From: Granulicatella adiacens ATCC 49175
GTDB lineage: Bacteria > Bacillota > Bacilli > Lactobacillales > Aerococcaceae
Direction: 5' to 3'
Length of the DNA stretch: 64,000 nucleotides
NCBI RefSeq assembly: GCF_025150565.1
Contig: NZ_CP102283.1
Location: 186,001-250,000, forward strand
The position numbers and the translations under genes were made by a program. Every line of letters begins with the position of its first letter. The first letter of the stretch is position 1. This document shows, piece after piece, positions 20,023-30,321 of the stretch. The notes below the pieces were generated by a model that ran no database searches, was not told where the DNA came from, and worked only from the letters and a program-made list of their open reading frames with translations.

Positions 20023-20637
20023 TTGGAATTAAAGAAACTCGATGGCATTAACAAAAACGAATTATCAATGGTCGAAGTAGCACATGCTATTTTAGAAGCG
20101 AAGAATGAAGTTTTAGATTTCAACCAATTATTAGTAGAAATTCAAGAATATATGGAATTAAGCGACGAAGCGTTAGAAGCTCGTATGGCTCGTTTTTACA
20201 CAGATTTAAATATTGATGGAAGCTTTATCTCACTTGGAGATAATCGCTGGGGTCTACGCGATTGGTATCCAATTGACTCAATCGATGAAGAAATCGCAAC
20301 ATCAATGGAAGATGAAGAAGTGAAGAAACCTCGTAAGAAACGTAAGAAAGTCAATGCGTTCGGCACTGAAGATGATCTTATCGACTACAATGATGACGAT
20401 CCAGAAGATGAAGAACTTCTTGATGATGAAGATCTCGATAGCGATGACTTAGACGATGATATGGATGTTGATTTAGACGATGATGATGATGATGACGAAA
20501 TCGATGCCTACCGTTCTGACTTAAATGAATTAGGTGCAGATGAAGATCTAGAAGATGAAGTGAGTGTCGAAGAAGATCTGATTATCATTGATGACGAAGA
20601 CCTTGATAGCGACTTCGACGAAGAAGAGGAAGAATAA
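20023..20637 (+). CDS. rpoE: RNA polymerase delta subunit
   Basis: A 204-residue protein. The N-terminal ~85 residues form the HARE-HTH globular domain (SMVEVAHAILEAKNEVLDFNQLL…DNRWGLRDWYPID), then a Lys-rich KKPRKKRKK patch and a long Asp/Glu-rich disordered tail. That is the delta subunit layout, which promotes RNA polymerase recycling and promoter selectivity. The start is TTG with AAAGGAAG upstream. Confidence 0.95.
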   Translation: MELKKLDGINKNELSMVEVAHAILEAKNEVLDFNQLLVEIQEYMELSDEALEARMARFYTDLNIDGSFISLGDNRWGLRDWYPIDSIDEEIATSMEDEEVKKPRKKRKKVNAFGTEDDLIDYNDDDPEDEELLDDEDLDSDDLDDDMDVDLDDDDDDDEIDAYRSDLNELGADEDLEDEVSVEEDLIIIDDEDLDSDFDEEEEE

Positions 20638-20660
20638 TCTTTCTTTAATAACAACTATCA

Positions 20661-20698
20661 AAGCACAACTTATGATTTCATGAGTTGTGTTTTATTTT
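20661..20698 (+). terminator. Rho-independent terminator
   Basis: GCACAACT pairs with AGTTGTGT across an 11-nt loop, then TTTATTTT. It ends the rpoE transcript. Confidence 0.8.
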
Positions 20699-20746
20699 GC
20701 AGTTTATTGTATAATAGGATGAACTTGAGACTTGGGAGGCGAGAAC

Positions 20747-21178
20747 GTGCAAGAAAAATTGAAAAAGGTGTTCGACAAGACCTTTCTAACCTTTATTGCG
20801 GTGGGAGTTGTCAACACATTATTTGGAATGACCATCATGTTCTTTTGTTACAACATTTTAAACTTGGGATACTGGTTTTCTTCAGGAATGAACTATGTTT
20901 GTGGAAGTGTCTTAAGTTATTTTTTGAATAAAAAGTTTACGTTTAAAGTGGAAGAAACGACGAAAAAATCGATTGTTCGCTTTACCATTAATATCACGGT
21001 TTGTTATATTATTGCCTATGGTATCGCGATGCCACTTGTGTTGTACTTGTTTGAAGGTCTTGATGAAAAACTTCAAGGGAACTTGGCTTTAGGGGCTGGA
21101 ATGGGCCTTTTTGTATTGCTAAACTATGTGGGTCAACGTTTTTGGGCATTTAAACAAGACGAACCTACAAAAGATTAA
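20747..21178 (+). CDS. GtrA-family membrane protein
   Basis: A 143-residue GtrA/DPMS-type protein with four membrane helices and the family signature VGVVNTLFG near the N-terminus, FLNKKFTF after the second helix and NYVGQRFWAF near the end. GtrA proteins are thought to help move undecaprenyl-linked sugars across the membrane. The GTG at 20747 is chosen because GGGAGG lies 6 nt before it; the TTG at 20732 would overlap. TATAAT at 20710-20715 is a good -10. Monocistronic with its own terminator. Confidence 0.85.
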   Translation: MQEKLKKVFDKTFLTFIAVGVVNTLFGMTIMFFCYNILNLGYWFSSGMNYVCGSVLSYFLNKKFTFKVEETTKKSIVRFTINITVCYIIAYGIAMPLVLYLFEGLDEKLQGNLALGAGMGLFVLLNYVGQRFWAFKQDEPTKD

Positions 21179-21185
21179 AGAAAAG

Positions 21186-21217
21186 AAAAACGAGCAGATT
21201 TTCTGCTCGTTTTTTTG
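21186..21217 (+). terminator. Rho-independent terminator
   Basis: ACGAGCAGA/TCTGCTCGT stem (21190-21210) with a 3-nt loop and a following T run. Confidence 0.9.
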
Positions 21218-21392
21218 TTGGAGAAGGAGCCAAAAAGAACATTAAAGAAAAAATAAGGTAAATATTCGTAAAAATAGAAAAAACAACTCTAAAAACAGTT
21301 GAAAAATAAGGATAGTAACTGTAAAATGAGAACTATCTCAATCAGGCAAGTTTTTAACGTCCGTTTTTAGTTCCTAGGTTTAAGGAGGAGTT
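21218..21392 (+). promoter_or_regulatory. xpt-pbuX leader region, no recognised riboswitch
   Basis: The 175-nt leader contains possible pairings CTAAAAAC (21289-21296) with GTTTTTAG (21363-21370), and GATAGT with ACTATC near 21310-21337. The conserved core of the guanine riboswitch that precedes xpt in Bacillus is not seen, nor a clear PurBox. Control of this operon cannot be assigned from the sequence. Confidence 0.3.
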
Positions 21393-21974
21393 ATGGAATC
21401 ATTAGAAGCTCGTATTTTAAAAGATGGTTATGTGTTAGGTGAAAATATCCTTAAAGTAGACTCGTTTTTAACGCATCAGGTAGATTTACACTTGATGAAA
21501 GAAATTGGAGATGTTTTTGCTAAGAAGTTTCGGGATGCTGGGATTACAAAAGTGGTCACCATTGAAGCGTCGGGGATTGCTCCAGCATTGTATACGGCAG
21601 ATGCCTTAGGAGTTCCAATGATTTTTGCAAAGAAATCCAAAAATATCACGATGAATGAAGGAATTCTAACAGCAGAGGTGTTTTCATTTACAAAGCAAGT
21701 GACCAATACAGTGTCGATAGCTAGTAAATACCTTTCGGAGAAGGATAAAGTGTTAATTGTGGATGATTTTCTAGCGAATGGCCAAGCCGCAAAAGGATTA
21801 GTCGAGATTGTTGAACAGGCAGGAGCCAAAGTCGAAGCGGTTGGAATTGTCATCGAGAAATCCTTCCAAGAGGGGAGAGGTTTACTAGAAGAAGCGGGAA
21901 TTCCAGTCTTTTCTCTGGCACGTTTAGAACGGTTTGAAAACGGAAAAGTTGTGTTTAAGGAGGCGGACCTATAA
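21393..21974 (+). CDS. xpt: Xanthine phosphoribosyltransferase
   Basis: A 193-residue type-I phosphoribosyltransferase. The PRPP loop [13 protein letters not shown] and the N-terminal [12 protein letters not shown] match Xpt, which converts xanthine plus PRPP to XMP for purine salvage. TAAGGAGGAG precedes the ATG. Its last base overlaps the A of the pbuX ATG, so transport and salvage are translated together. Confidence 0.93.
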   Translation: MESLEARILKDGYVLGENILKVDSFLTHQVDLHLMKEIGDVFAKKFRDAGITKVVTIEASGIAPALYTADALGVPMIFAKKSKNITMNEGILTAEVFSFTKQVTNTVSIASKYLSEKDKVLIVDDFLANGQAAKGLVEIVEQAGAKVEAVGIVIEKSFQEGRGLLEEAGIPVFSLARLERFENGKVVFKEADL

Positions 21975-23233
21975 TGCAACAGGAAAAGCATTCCAAGGCA
22001 ATGGTACTGGGTCTTCAACATCTACTAGCGATGTATTCGGGTTCGATTTTGGTGCCGATGATGATTGGACAGGCGCTAGGCTATAATAGCGAACAACTGA
22101 CATATCTAGTCTCAACAGATATTTTTATGTGTGGGGTAGCCACTTTTCTTCAGCTGCAACTCAATAAGTATTTTGGGATTGGTCTTCCAGTCGTCTTGGG
22201 CGTGGCATTTCAATCAGTAGCTCCATTAACGATTATTGGACAGAGCCATGGAAGTGGAGCGATGTTTGGTGCGCTGATTGTCTCGGGGATTTTTGTGGTT
22301 TTGGTTTCGGGAATCTTCTCAAAACTGGCGAACTATTTCCCTGCCATTGTTACCGGCTCTGTGATTACGACCATCGGACTCACACTCATTCCGGTTGCCA
22401 TTGGAAATATGGGAAATAACGTGGCAAATCCGTCTCTAGAAAGTTTATTACTCGCTCTCATTACAGTTTTTATTATTTTAGTCGTTAATATTTTTACGAA
22501 AGGATTCCTCAAATCCATTTCGATCCTACTAGGATTAGTGATTGGGACCTTGATTGCTTCTGGAATGGGGCAAGTGAACTTTACGCCTGTGAGCCAAGCG
22601 CCTCTCCTTCATATTCCTACCGTATTTTATTTTGGAGCTCCAACTTTTGAATTTTCTTCCATCGTGATGATGTGTATTATTGCGACGGTATCAATGGTGG
22701 AATCAACAGGGGTCTATCTAGCCTTGTCTGATATTACGAAGGATCCAATCGATGCAACTCGCCTTCGCAACGGATACCGAGCAGAAGGGTTAGCGGTACT
22801 CCTTGGTGGGATGTTTAATACATTCCCTTATACAGGCTTCTCTCAAAATGTAGGCTTAGTGAAAATGTCCGGAATTAAAACACGTCTACCAATTTATTAC
22901 GCAGCGGCCTTCTTAGTTCTCCTTGGACTCCTTCCAAAATTTGGCGCTCTTGCACAAATCATTCCAAGTCCTGTCATTGGTGGGGCAATGATTGTCATGT
23001 TCGGCTTCGTATCGCTTCAAGGAATGCAAATGCTCGCTCGTGTGGATTTTGTCAATAATGAGCATAACTTCCTCATTGCAGCGGTGTCTATTGCAGTAGG
23101 CGTTGGATTCAATAATAGCAATCTCTTCAATAGTCTCCCAACCGCATTTCGAATGTTCTTCTCGAACGGAATCGTGATGGCAAGCATCCTTGCCGTAGTC
23201 CTAAACGCGATTCTCAATCGAAAGAAGAAATAG
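21974..23233 (+). CDS. pbuX: Xanthine permease (NCS2 family)
   Basis: A 419-residue membrane protein with about 12-14 helices. The nucleobase:cation symporter-2 signature is visible (GLQHLLAMYSGSILVP at the start; GLVKMSGIKTR; the VESTGVYLALSDI segment with the conserved Glu). The operon with xpt indicates xanthine uptake. GTTTAAGGAGGCGG inside the end of xpt serves as ribosome site. Followed by a terminator. Confidence 0.92.
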   Translation: MQQEKHSKAMVLGLQHLLAMYSGSILVPMMIGQALGYNSEQLTYLVSTDIFMCGVATFLQLQLNKYFGIGLPVVLGVAFQSVAPLTIIGQSHGSGAMFGALIVSGIFVVLVSGIFSKLANYFPAIVTGSVITTIGLTLIPVAIGNMGNNVANPSLESLLLALITVFIILVVNIFTKGFLKSISILLGLVIGTLIASGMGQVNFTPVSQAPLLHIPTVFYFGAPTFEFSSIVMMCIIATVSMVESTGVYLALSDITKDPIDATRLRNGYRAEGLAVLLGGMFNTFPYTGFSQNVGLVKMSGIKTRLPIYYAAAFLVLLGLLPKFGALAQIIPSPVIGGAMIVMFGFVSLQGMQMLARVDFVNNEHNFLIAAVSIAVGVGFNNSNLFNSLPTAFRMFFSNGIVMASILAVVLNAILNRKKK

Positions 23234-23251
23234 AATACGTTATCTCCATCC

Positions 23252-23281
23252 AAAGAGAAGGTCTCCCCCTTCTCTTTTTTC
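23252..23281 (+). terminator. Rho-independent terminator
   Basis: AAAGAGAAGG pairs with CCTTCTCTTT and continues into T residues, 18 nt after pbuX. Confidence 0.9.
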
Positions 23282-23392
23282 TATTCTCTCTTGAATTTTC
23301 CTTGCCTTCTAATATTACCAACCACCCAAAAAATACGAGAAAACATTGTGGAGCAGAAAAAAATAAACTCAATTCAGTTGGATTTCTATATA

Positions 23393-25747
<2,355 letters not shown>

Positions 25748-25763
25748 TAGAATAAAAATAAAA

Positions 25764-25809
25764 AGGGGACCCTTCGGATGCGAAGAAAGGCATTTGAAGG
25801 GTCTTTTTT
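25764..25809 (+). terminator. Rho-independent terminator
   Basis: GACCCTTC and GAAGGGTC pair across a 20-nt loop that itself can fold (CTTCG…CGAAG), followed by seven T residues. It lies between metG and brnQ. Confidence 0.8.
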
Positions 25810-25823
25810 TAGAAGGAGGACAA

Positions 25824-27167
25824 ATGAAAAAAGGTGTATTAACAGGGCTGCTTCTTTTTGGATTTTTCTTTGGAGCAGGTAATTTAATTTTTCCGCCAAG
25901 CTTAGGTTATCAATCTGCTGAGCAATTTTGGCCAGCAGTCATCGGATTTATCGTTTCTGGGGTAGGGCTTGCGATTGGAACGTTATTAATTGGAACAGTG
26001 ATTAATGGTGGATTCAAGAAAGAATTGGACGAAAAGATTCATCCAATCTTCTCATTGGCATTTTTAGTAGTATTATATTTATCCATTGGACCTTTCTTTG
26101 CAATTCCGCGTACAGCAACGGTATCCTACAACATCGGGGTAGCGCCGTTCTTACCGGATTCTAATTCAGGGCTTCTAATTTACGCAGCGATTTACTTTGC
26201 GGTAGCCTTTTTCTTGGCGTATAACCGTTCATCGCTCTTATCCAGCATCGGTAAAATCTTAACACCGATTTTTGCAGGATTAATTTTAATCTTAGTGGTC
26301 GTTGGTGCGTTTAAATATGGACAAACGTCACCAGAATTAGTAGGACAAACAACTCTAACCGCATCGACCGCTTTTGGAAATGGTTTTGTGGAAGGTTATA
26401 ATACTTTAGATGCCTTAGCAGCCGTAGCCTTCTCAGTCGTTGCCGTAAACACGCTAAAAGAGTTTCATTTCAACTCTAAAAAAGAATACATGCATACCAT
26501 CATGAGTGTGGGATTTGTAACAGCGATTGGATTCAGCGTATTGTATATCGGACTTGCCTTCCTTGGAAATCACTTCAATGTGGCAAGCGCCCTAGCACAA
26601 GATTCAACACTAAACGTAGGGTCTTACGTATTAACAATGGCTTCACGCGAGTTATTTGGGACATTCGGACAAGCCTTCTTAGCGGTGATGGTCGTGATTA
26701 CTTGCTTGACAACAACAGTAGGATTAATCGTATCAGTAGGGGAGTTCTTCGAAGAAACATTCCCACGCTTCTCTTATAAAGTGTATGCGACTGTCTTTAC
26801 ATTTATCGGATTTGGTGTGGCAACGCTTGGTCTTCAAACGATTATCGCATTCTCACTTCCAGTATTGATGATTTTATATCCAATTACAGTTGTGATTGCG
26901 TTCTTCGTTTTAGTAAATAAGAAAGTGACGTTTTCTAAGAGTGGAATGCAGCTAACGGTTGCCTTGACAACGATTATTTCAACGGTTTCCAGTGTTGCTT
27001 CTGCATTGAAATTAGAAGGGTTAGTAAAAGCTTTGGAAATTCTTCCACTGCAAAGCTTGTCACTGGGATGGATGGGACCGGCGCTGATTGGTATTTTAAT
27101 CGCGCTCATCTTACCGGACAAAATAAAGGGCGAAGCATTCGACTTCGAAGCATTTCAAACAAAATAA
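25824..27167 (+). CDS. brnQ: Branched-chain amino acid:cation symporter BrnQ
   Basis: A 447-residue LIVCS-family transporter with about 12 helices. The conserved opening is FGFFFGAGNLIFPPSLG and an IGPFFAIPRTATVSY signature follows. It imports Leu, Ile and Val with Na+ or H+. The ATG at 25824 has AGAAGGAGGAC; upstream starts would read through the terminator. Its 3' end (27137-27170) resembles, inverted, the sequence after hairpin element C. Confidence 0.93.
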   Translation: MKKGVLTGLLLFGFFFGAGNLIFPPSLGYQSAEQFWPAVIGFIVSGVGLAIGTLLIGTVINGGFKKELDEKIHPIFSLAFLVVLYLSIGPFFAIPRTATVSYNIGVAPFLPDSNSGLLIYAAIYFAVAFFLAYNRSSLLSSIGKILTPIFAGLILILVVVGAFKYGQTSPELVGQTTLTASTAFGNGFVEGYNTLDALAAVAFSVVAVNTLKEFHFNSKKEYMHTIMSVGFVTAIGFSVLYIGLAFLGNHFNVASALAQDSTLNVGSYVLTMASRELFGTFGQAFLAVMVVITCLTTTVGLIVSVGEFFEETFPRFSYKVYATVFTFIGFGVATLGLQTIIAFSLPVLMILYPITVVIAFFVLVNKKVTFSKSGMQLTVALTTIISTVSSVASALKLEGLVKALEILPLQSLSLGWMGPALIGILIALILPDKIKGEAFDFEAFQTK

Positions 27168-27174
27168 ATAGTGC

Positions 27175-27370
27175 ATAGATGATTACTTTGTATCCTTACG
27201 GATGTCTTCATAGTAATGGAAATAACTGTACCGGAAAGAGCCTAGGTCTCTTTGCCTACCGAACTTCAAAGGGCGTCAAGTTGATGAATCAACTGACGCC
27301 CTAATTCATTTCGGTTACGTTCGTTATTTCCATTACTATAGAATCCGTAGGATACTGCGTAATCATCTAT
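27175..27370 (+). repeat. Large structured hairpin element, copy C
   Basis: ATAGATGATTAC (27175-27186) pairs exactly with GTAATCATCTAT (27359-27370). GTATCCTTACGGAT pairs with ATCCGTAGGATAC, leaving one bulged T. ATAGTAATGGAAATAAC pairs exactly with its complement (27210-27226/27323-27339). Inside are P2 AAAGAG-CCTAGGT-CTCTTT (27235-27253), P4 ACCGAA/TTCGGT (27258-27263/27310-27315) and P3 GGGCGTC/GACGCCC plus GTTGAT/ATCAAC (27271-27301). No coding frame fits the element. Confidence 0.9.
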
Positions 27371-27449
27371 TTAATTTGTGTTTTTTATTTTGTGGAAATG
27401 CTTTGAAGTTGTCATTAAGAGGATAGGGTCTCCTAGGATTAGTTCGCAC

Positions 27450-27625
27450 TTTTAAGGATATCTTCATAGGAATGGAAATAACTGTACCGGTGAGAGCCAA
27501 GGTCTCTTTGCCTACCGAACTTCAAAGGGCGTCATGTTGATAAAATCAACAGACGACCTAATTCATTTCGGTTACACTCGTTATTTCCATTCCTATAGAA
27601 TCCGTAAGTTACTCCGTAATCATCT
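27450..27625 (+). repeat. Large structured hairpin element, copy D
   Basis: Close to copy C, with a compensatory change: ATAGGAATGG pairs with CCATTCCTAT (27466-/-27596), where C has ATAGTAATGG/CCATTACTAT. P2 is tGAGAG-CCAAGGT-CTCTTt, P4 ACCGAA/TTCGGT (27514-27519/27567-27572), P3 GGGCGTC/GACGACC with one mismatch. The left outermost arm is missing, although GTAATCATCTAT and ~45 bp of flank similar to that of C remain on the right. It probably arose as a tandem copy of C that is decaying. Together C and D fill the 27168-27700 gap. Confidence 0.85.
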
Positions 27626-27710
27626 ATATAGTTTGTGCTTTTGTTTTGTAGAAGTGCTGTGTAGTCTTTAAAAAAGTTCTAATAAAAAGATAAATTCGTT
27701 CTAAACAAGA

Positions 27711-27742
27711 AAAACACCGACTGGGATTCCAGTCGGTGCTTT
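27711..27742 (-). terminator. Rho-independent terminator (minus strand)
   Basis: CACCGACTGG/CCAGTCGGTG stem with a GATT loop. The A run to its left gives the T tract for the minus-strand GNAT gene. Confidence 0.9.
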
Positions 27743-27747
27743 TGCAT

Positions 27748-28302
27748 CTAAATGGCTTCGATAAAGTGTTCGGAATTTTTTTCCCACATATCTGGACTAA
27801 ATCTAGCTTTTTGGGGATTGAGAATCTTCTGATAAAGACGAACCGTGCTTCCATCTTCAATTGTATACGAGTATTCATATAAAAAATCAGTACGTTTGGC
27901 GAAATCACAAGAGTCTTCATGGTCACTTGCAATTTGTATTGAAAGGCTCGGAATTCCTTGTTGAACGAGGTACGGCTGAATTAATTGAAAAGCTTCAATC
28001 AAAACATCACGTTGCCAGTATTCTTGCAATAATGCGAAATCCATTAGATTGTTTTGCTCTGTGGAGACTTTCATAAAGCCAATTGGAAGGTCGTAATTCT
28101 TCATTTCGATGATAAAAAAGTACGGAGAATTCGCGATTAGTCGTGTATAAAAGTTCTCTGCATTTAAGTGAGACGGTGCAGATACCCATGGAAGGTTAGA
28201 CGTTGCTAAAGGATCATTTAGCAATGACTTGATAATTTCCATGTCAGTTTCGTGAAAGGGCCTAAGAGTGATACGTTGTGATTCTAGTGTAGGTACGTTC
28301 AT
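27748..28302 (-). CDS. GNAT-family N-acetyltransferase (RimJ/RimL type)
   Basis: A 184-residue protein with the opening LESQRITLRPFHETDME typical of the Acetyltransf_3/RimL group. A strand like FFIIEMKNYDLPIGFMKV follows, then an ALLQEYWQRDVLIEAF helix in place of the usual acetyl-CoA loop Q/RxxGxG/A, which is poorly conserved here. Acceptor substrate unknown. GAAAGGGGGTAAC lies upstream of the ATG on the minus strand. Single-gene unit convergent with brnQ. Confidence 0.7.
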   Translation of the reverse strand: MNVPTLESQRITLRPFHETDMEIIKSLLNDPLATSNLPWVSAPSHLNAENFYTRLIANSPYFFIIEMKNYDLPIGFMKVSTEQNNLMDFALLQEYWQRDVLIEAFQLIQPYLVQQGIPSLSIQIASDHEDSCDFAKRTDFLYEYSYTIEDGSTVRLYQKILNPQKARFSPDMWEKNSEHFIEAI

Positions 28303-28457
28303 AATCGTTACCCCCTTTCTCTACCTGCATTATAGTCGTAATCTGTTGGAAAGTAAAGGGTGCAAATTGCTTTTATAACAATAATGAAAAGGGTTCCGAA
28401 AATATCTGAAAGAAACGGATATTTTCCTATTTCTTTGATAGAAGTTGTCAAATTCTG

Positions 28458-28520
28458 GTGACATTTGTTTATCGTGACTTTAGTCATGGTACTTCGTGAC
28501 TGGAGGGCCTACAGAGTGAC
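28458..28520 (+). promoter_or_regulatory. Repeated GTGAC motifs and TGACTttAGTCA palindrome before ABC operon
   Basis: GTGAC occurs at 28458, 28474, 28496 and 28516, and TGACT-TT-AGTCA at 28475-28486 is a perfect palindrome. The spacings (16, 22, 20 bp) are near two helical turns, as expected for a binding-site array. The regulator is unknown. This holds most of the 268-bp gap before the ABC operon. Confidence 0.5.
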
Positions 28521-28570
28521 CTTGGTTTTTGATAAAGTTAAATCATCAAGAACAAGTACGGAGGCAGACC

Positions 28571-29395
28571 ATGATTAAAGTACATCAAATTAGCAAACGT
28601 TTTGGAAACAAGACAGCATTAAACCAAATTGAATTCAATGTTGATAAAGGAGAAATTTTTGGGTTCTTAGGACCAAGTGGAGCGGGGAAGACAACTCTCA
28701 TCAATATTTTAACTGGACAATTGAAAGCTGATGAAGGAACGACAGAGCTCCTTGGAAAAGAAACGAAGAATTTAGCGCCAGAAGATTTAGCGCATATCGG
28801 ATTAGTCGGAGATTCGAGTGGATACTATGAAAAATTGTCCCTCGAGAAAAACCTCATCGTTTACGCAAAAATATATGGACTTCCGAATAGTCGAGTTGAT
28901 GAAGTATTAGAACAAGTAGGACTACTGGATAGTAAAAAGGTGATTGCAGAAAAACTTTCTACAGGGATGCGCCAAAGAATGTTTCTAGCAAGAGCGCTTC
29001 TCAACAAACCAGAATTACTCTTTTTAGATGAACCGACGAGTGGTTTAGATCCAATGACCTCTCAAAAAATCCACCGATTATTAAATGAGCTGAAGGAAAG
29101 TGGGACAACGATTTTCCTTACAACGCATGACATGGTGGAAGCAACCGAGATGTGTGATCGCATTTCCTTGCTTAACCAAGGGGACTTAGTAGAAATTGGA
29201 ACACCACGAGATATTATTCAAAAATACAATAAAGAAAAACGAGTGAAAGTAACGTTTAAAGACCATACTGAAAAAGTAGTGCCTTTTGAAGCGTTAAAAG
29301 AGCAAGACTTAACGACAGTAGAAATGATGCACTCGATGGAACCAACCCTTGAAGAAATCTTTATTCAATTGACAGGAGAGAAATTAAATGATTAG
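28571..29395 (+). CDS. ABC transporter ATP-binding protein
   Basis: A 274-residue ATPase. Walker A GPSGAGKTT, signature LSTGMRQRMFLARALLNKPE, Walker B LLFLDEPTSGLDP and H-loop TTHD are all complete. The C-terminal 60 residues form the extra domain of DrrA/NatA-type exporters. The ATG at 28571 has ACGGAGG 6 nt before it. Overlaps the membrane subunit by 8 nt. Substrate unknown. Confidence 0.88.
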   Translation: MIKVHQISKRFGNKTALNQIEFNVDKGEIFGFLGPSGAGKTTLINILTGQLKADEGTTELLGKETKNLAPEDLAHIGLVGDSSGYYEKLSLEKNLIVYAKIYGLPNSRVDEVLEQVGLLDSKKVIAEKLSTGMRQRMFLARALLNKPELLFLDEPTSGLDPMTSQKIHRLLNELKESGTTIFLTTHDMVEATEMCDRISLLNQGDLVEIGTPRDIIQKYNKEKRVKVTFKDHTEKVVPFEALKEQDLTTVEMMHSMEPTLEEIFIQLTGEKLND

Positions 29396-30089
29396 AAGAA
29401 TTAGCGCCTTAATTTGGCTACGTACACAAATGATTTTAAGCAATGGAGCAATGCTGTTCCAAATTATTTTCCCATATGCTTTACTCTTTCTCTATGATCG
29501 ATTTTTAAATCCAGACCATGACCCAAGCAAATCGCTTCAAATCTTGTTTATCATGTTACCGCTCGCGTTTAGTTTATCTATGGGAACTATGATTACGATT
29601 ATGTTGGCGGAAGAAAAAGAGAAAAAGAACTTGAAAACCTTATTCCTTAGTGGAATTCATTCAGCGGAGTATCTAATCTCCATCTTATTCTATCCAATTA
29701 TCCTTGGCTGCATTACGATTGTTAGCTTCCCGCTCATTTTAAATGTGAATCTTTCGAATCATTTAGTGGAATATGTAGTAGTGATGATAAGTGTTGCTAT
29801 CTGTGTTATCTTAGTGAATTTATTAGTGGGGGCAGTGACCGATACTCAAGCGAAAGCGCAAGTGAATGGAGTCATTCCGATGATGGCTGTTGCATTTCTA
29901 CCGATGTTCTCTCAATTTAGTGAGTCTATTTCAAAAGTGGCTCATTACACATTCATGGGGAACTTTATCGATTTCTTCTTAGATAAAGAATTCACGTTGA
30001 ATTTCCAAAGCATGCTCGTTCCAATTGCGTGGATGGCTGTTCTCATTGTATTAAACTTCCTCTTATTGAAACCAAAAGCTCAAAATTAG
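29388..30089 (+). CDS. ABC transporter membrane subunit (ABC-2 type)
   Basis: A 233-residue protein with six predicted helices. A cytoplasmic stretch AEEKEKKNLKTLFLSGIHSAEYL between helices 2 and 3 is the hallmark of ABC-2 exporters, where it contacts the ATPase. It overlaps the ATPase gene by 8 nt (ribosome site ACAGGAGAG inside it). An exporter is inferred; no cargo gene is nearby. Confidence 0.85.
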   Translation: MIRRISALIWLRTQMILSNGAMLFQIIFPYALLFLYDRFLNPDHDPSKSLQILFIMLPLAFSLSMGTMITIMLAEEKEKKNLKTLFLSGIHSAEYLISILFYPIILGCITIVSFPLILNVNLSNHLVEYVVVMISVAICVILVNLLVGAVTDTQAKAQVNGVIPMMAVAFLPMFSQFSESISKVAHYTFMGNFIDFFLDKEFTLNFQSMLVPIAWMAVLIVLNFLLLKPKAQN

Positions 30090-30104
30090 ACTATAAAATC
30101 TCAA

Positions 30105-30144
30105 GAAGAGTAGTTTTACTTCTTATAGTAAAACTGCTCTTTTT
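30105..30144 (+). terminator. Rho-independent terminator
   Basis: AGAGTAGTTTTAC/GTAAAACTGCTCT stem with an 8-nt loop and six T residues, ending the ABC operon. Confidence 0.9.
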
Positions 30145-30321
30145 TGTGTTTCATGATTTTTCAGAGTGAATTAGCTATTTTTTCCAAAAGTTTACATGAA
30201 TAGATGGTATGTTAAAAGAAACGGCACAATGAAGTAGCGAATGAATGCCATTTAAATTGGGCCGAATCGATGTACATTTCTGATTTTTTCTATTTTATAA
30301 TGAGGATAGAAAGGAGACATA

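Noticed and set aside
21218-21392. Guanine riboswitch before xpt
   Set aside because: The conserved junction bases and paired loops of the purine aptamer could not be found in the leader.
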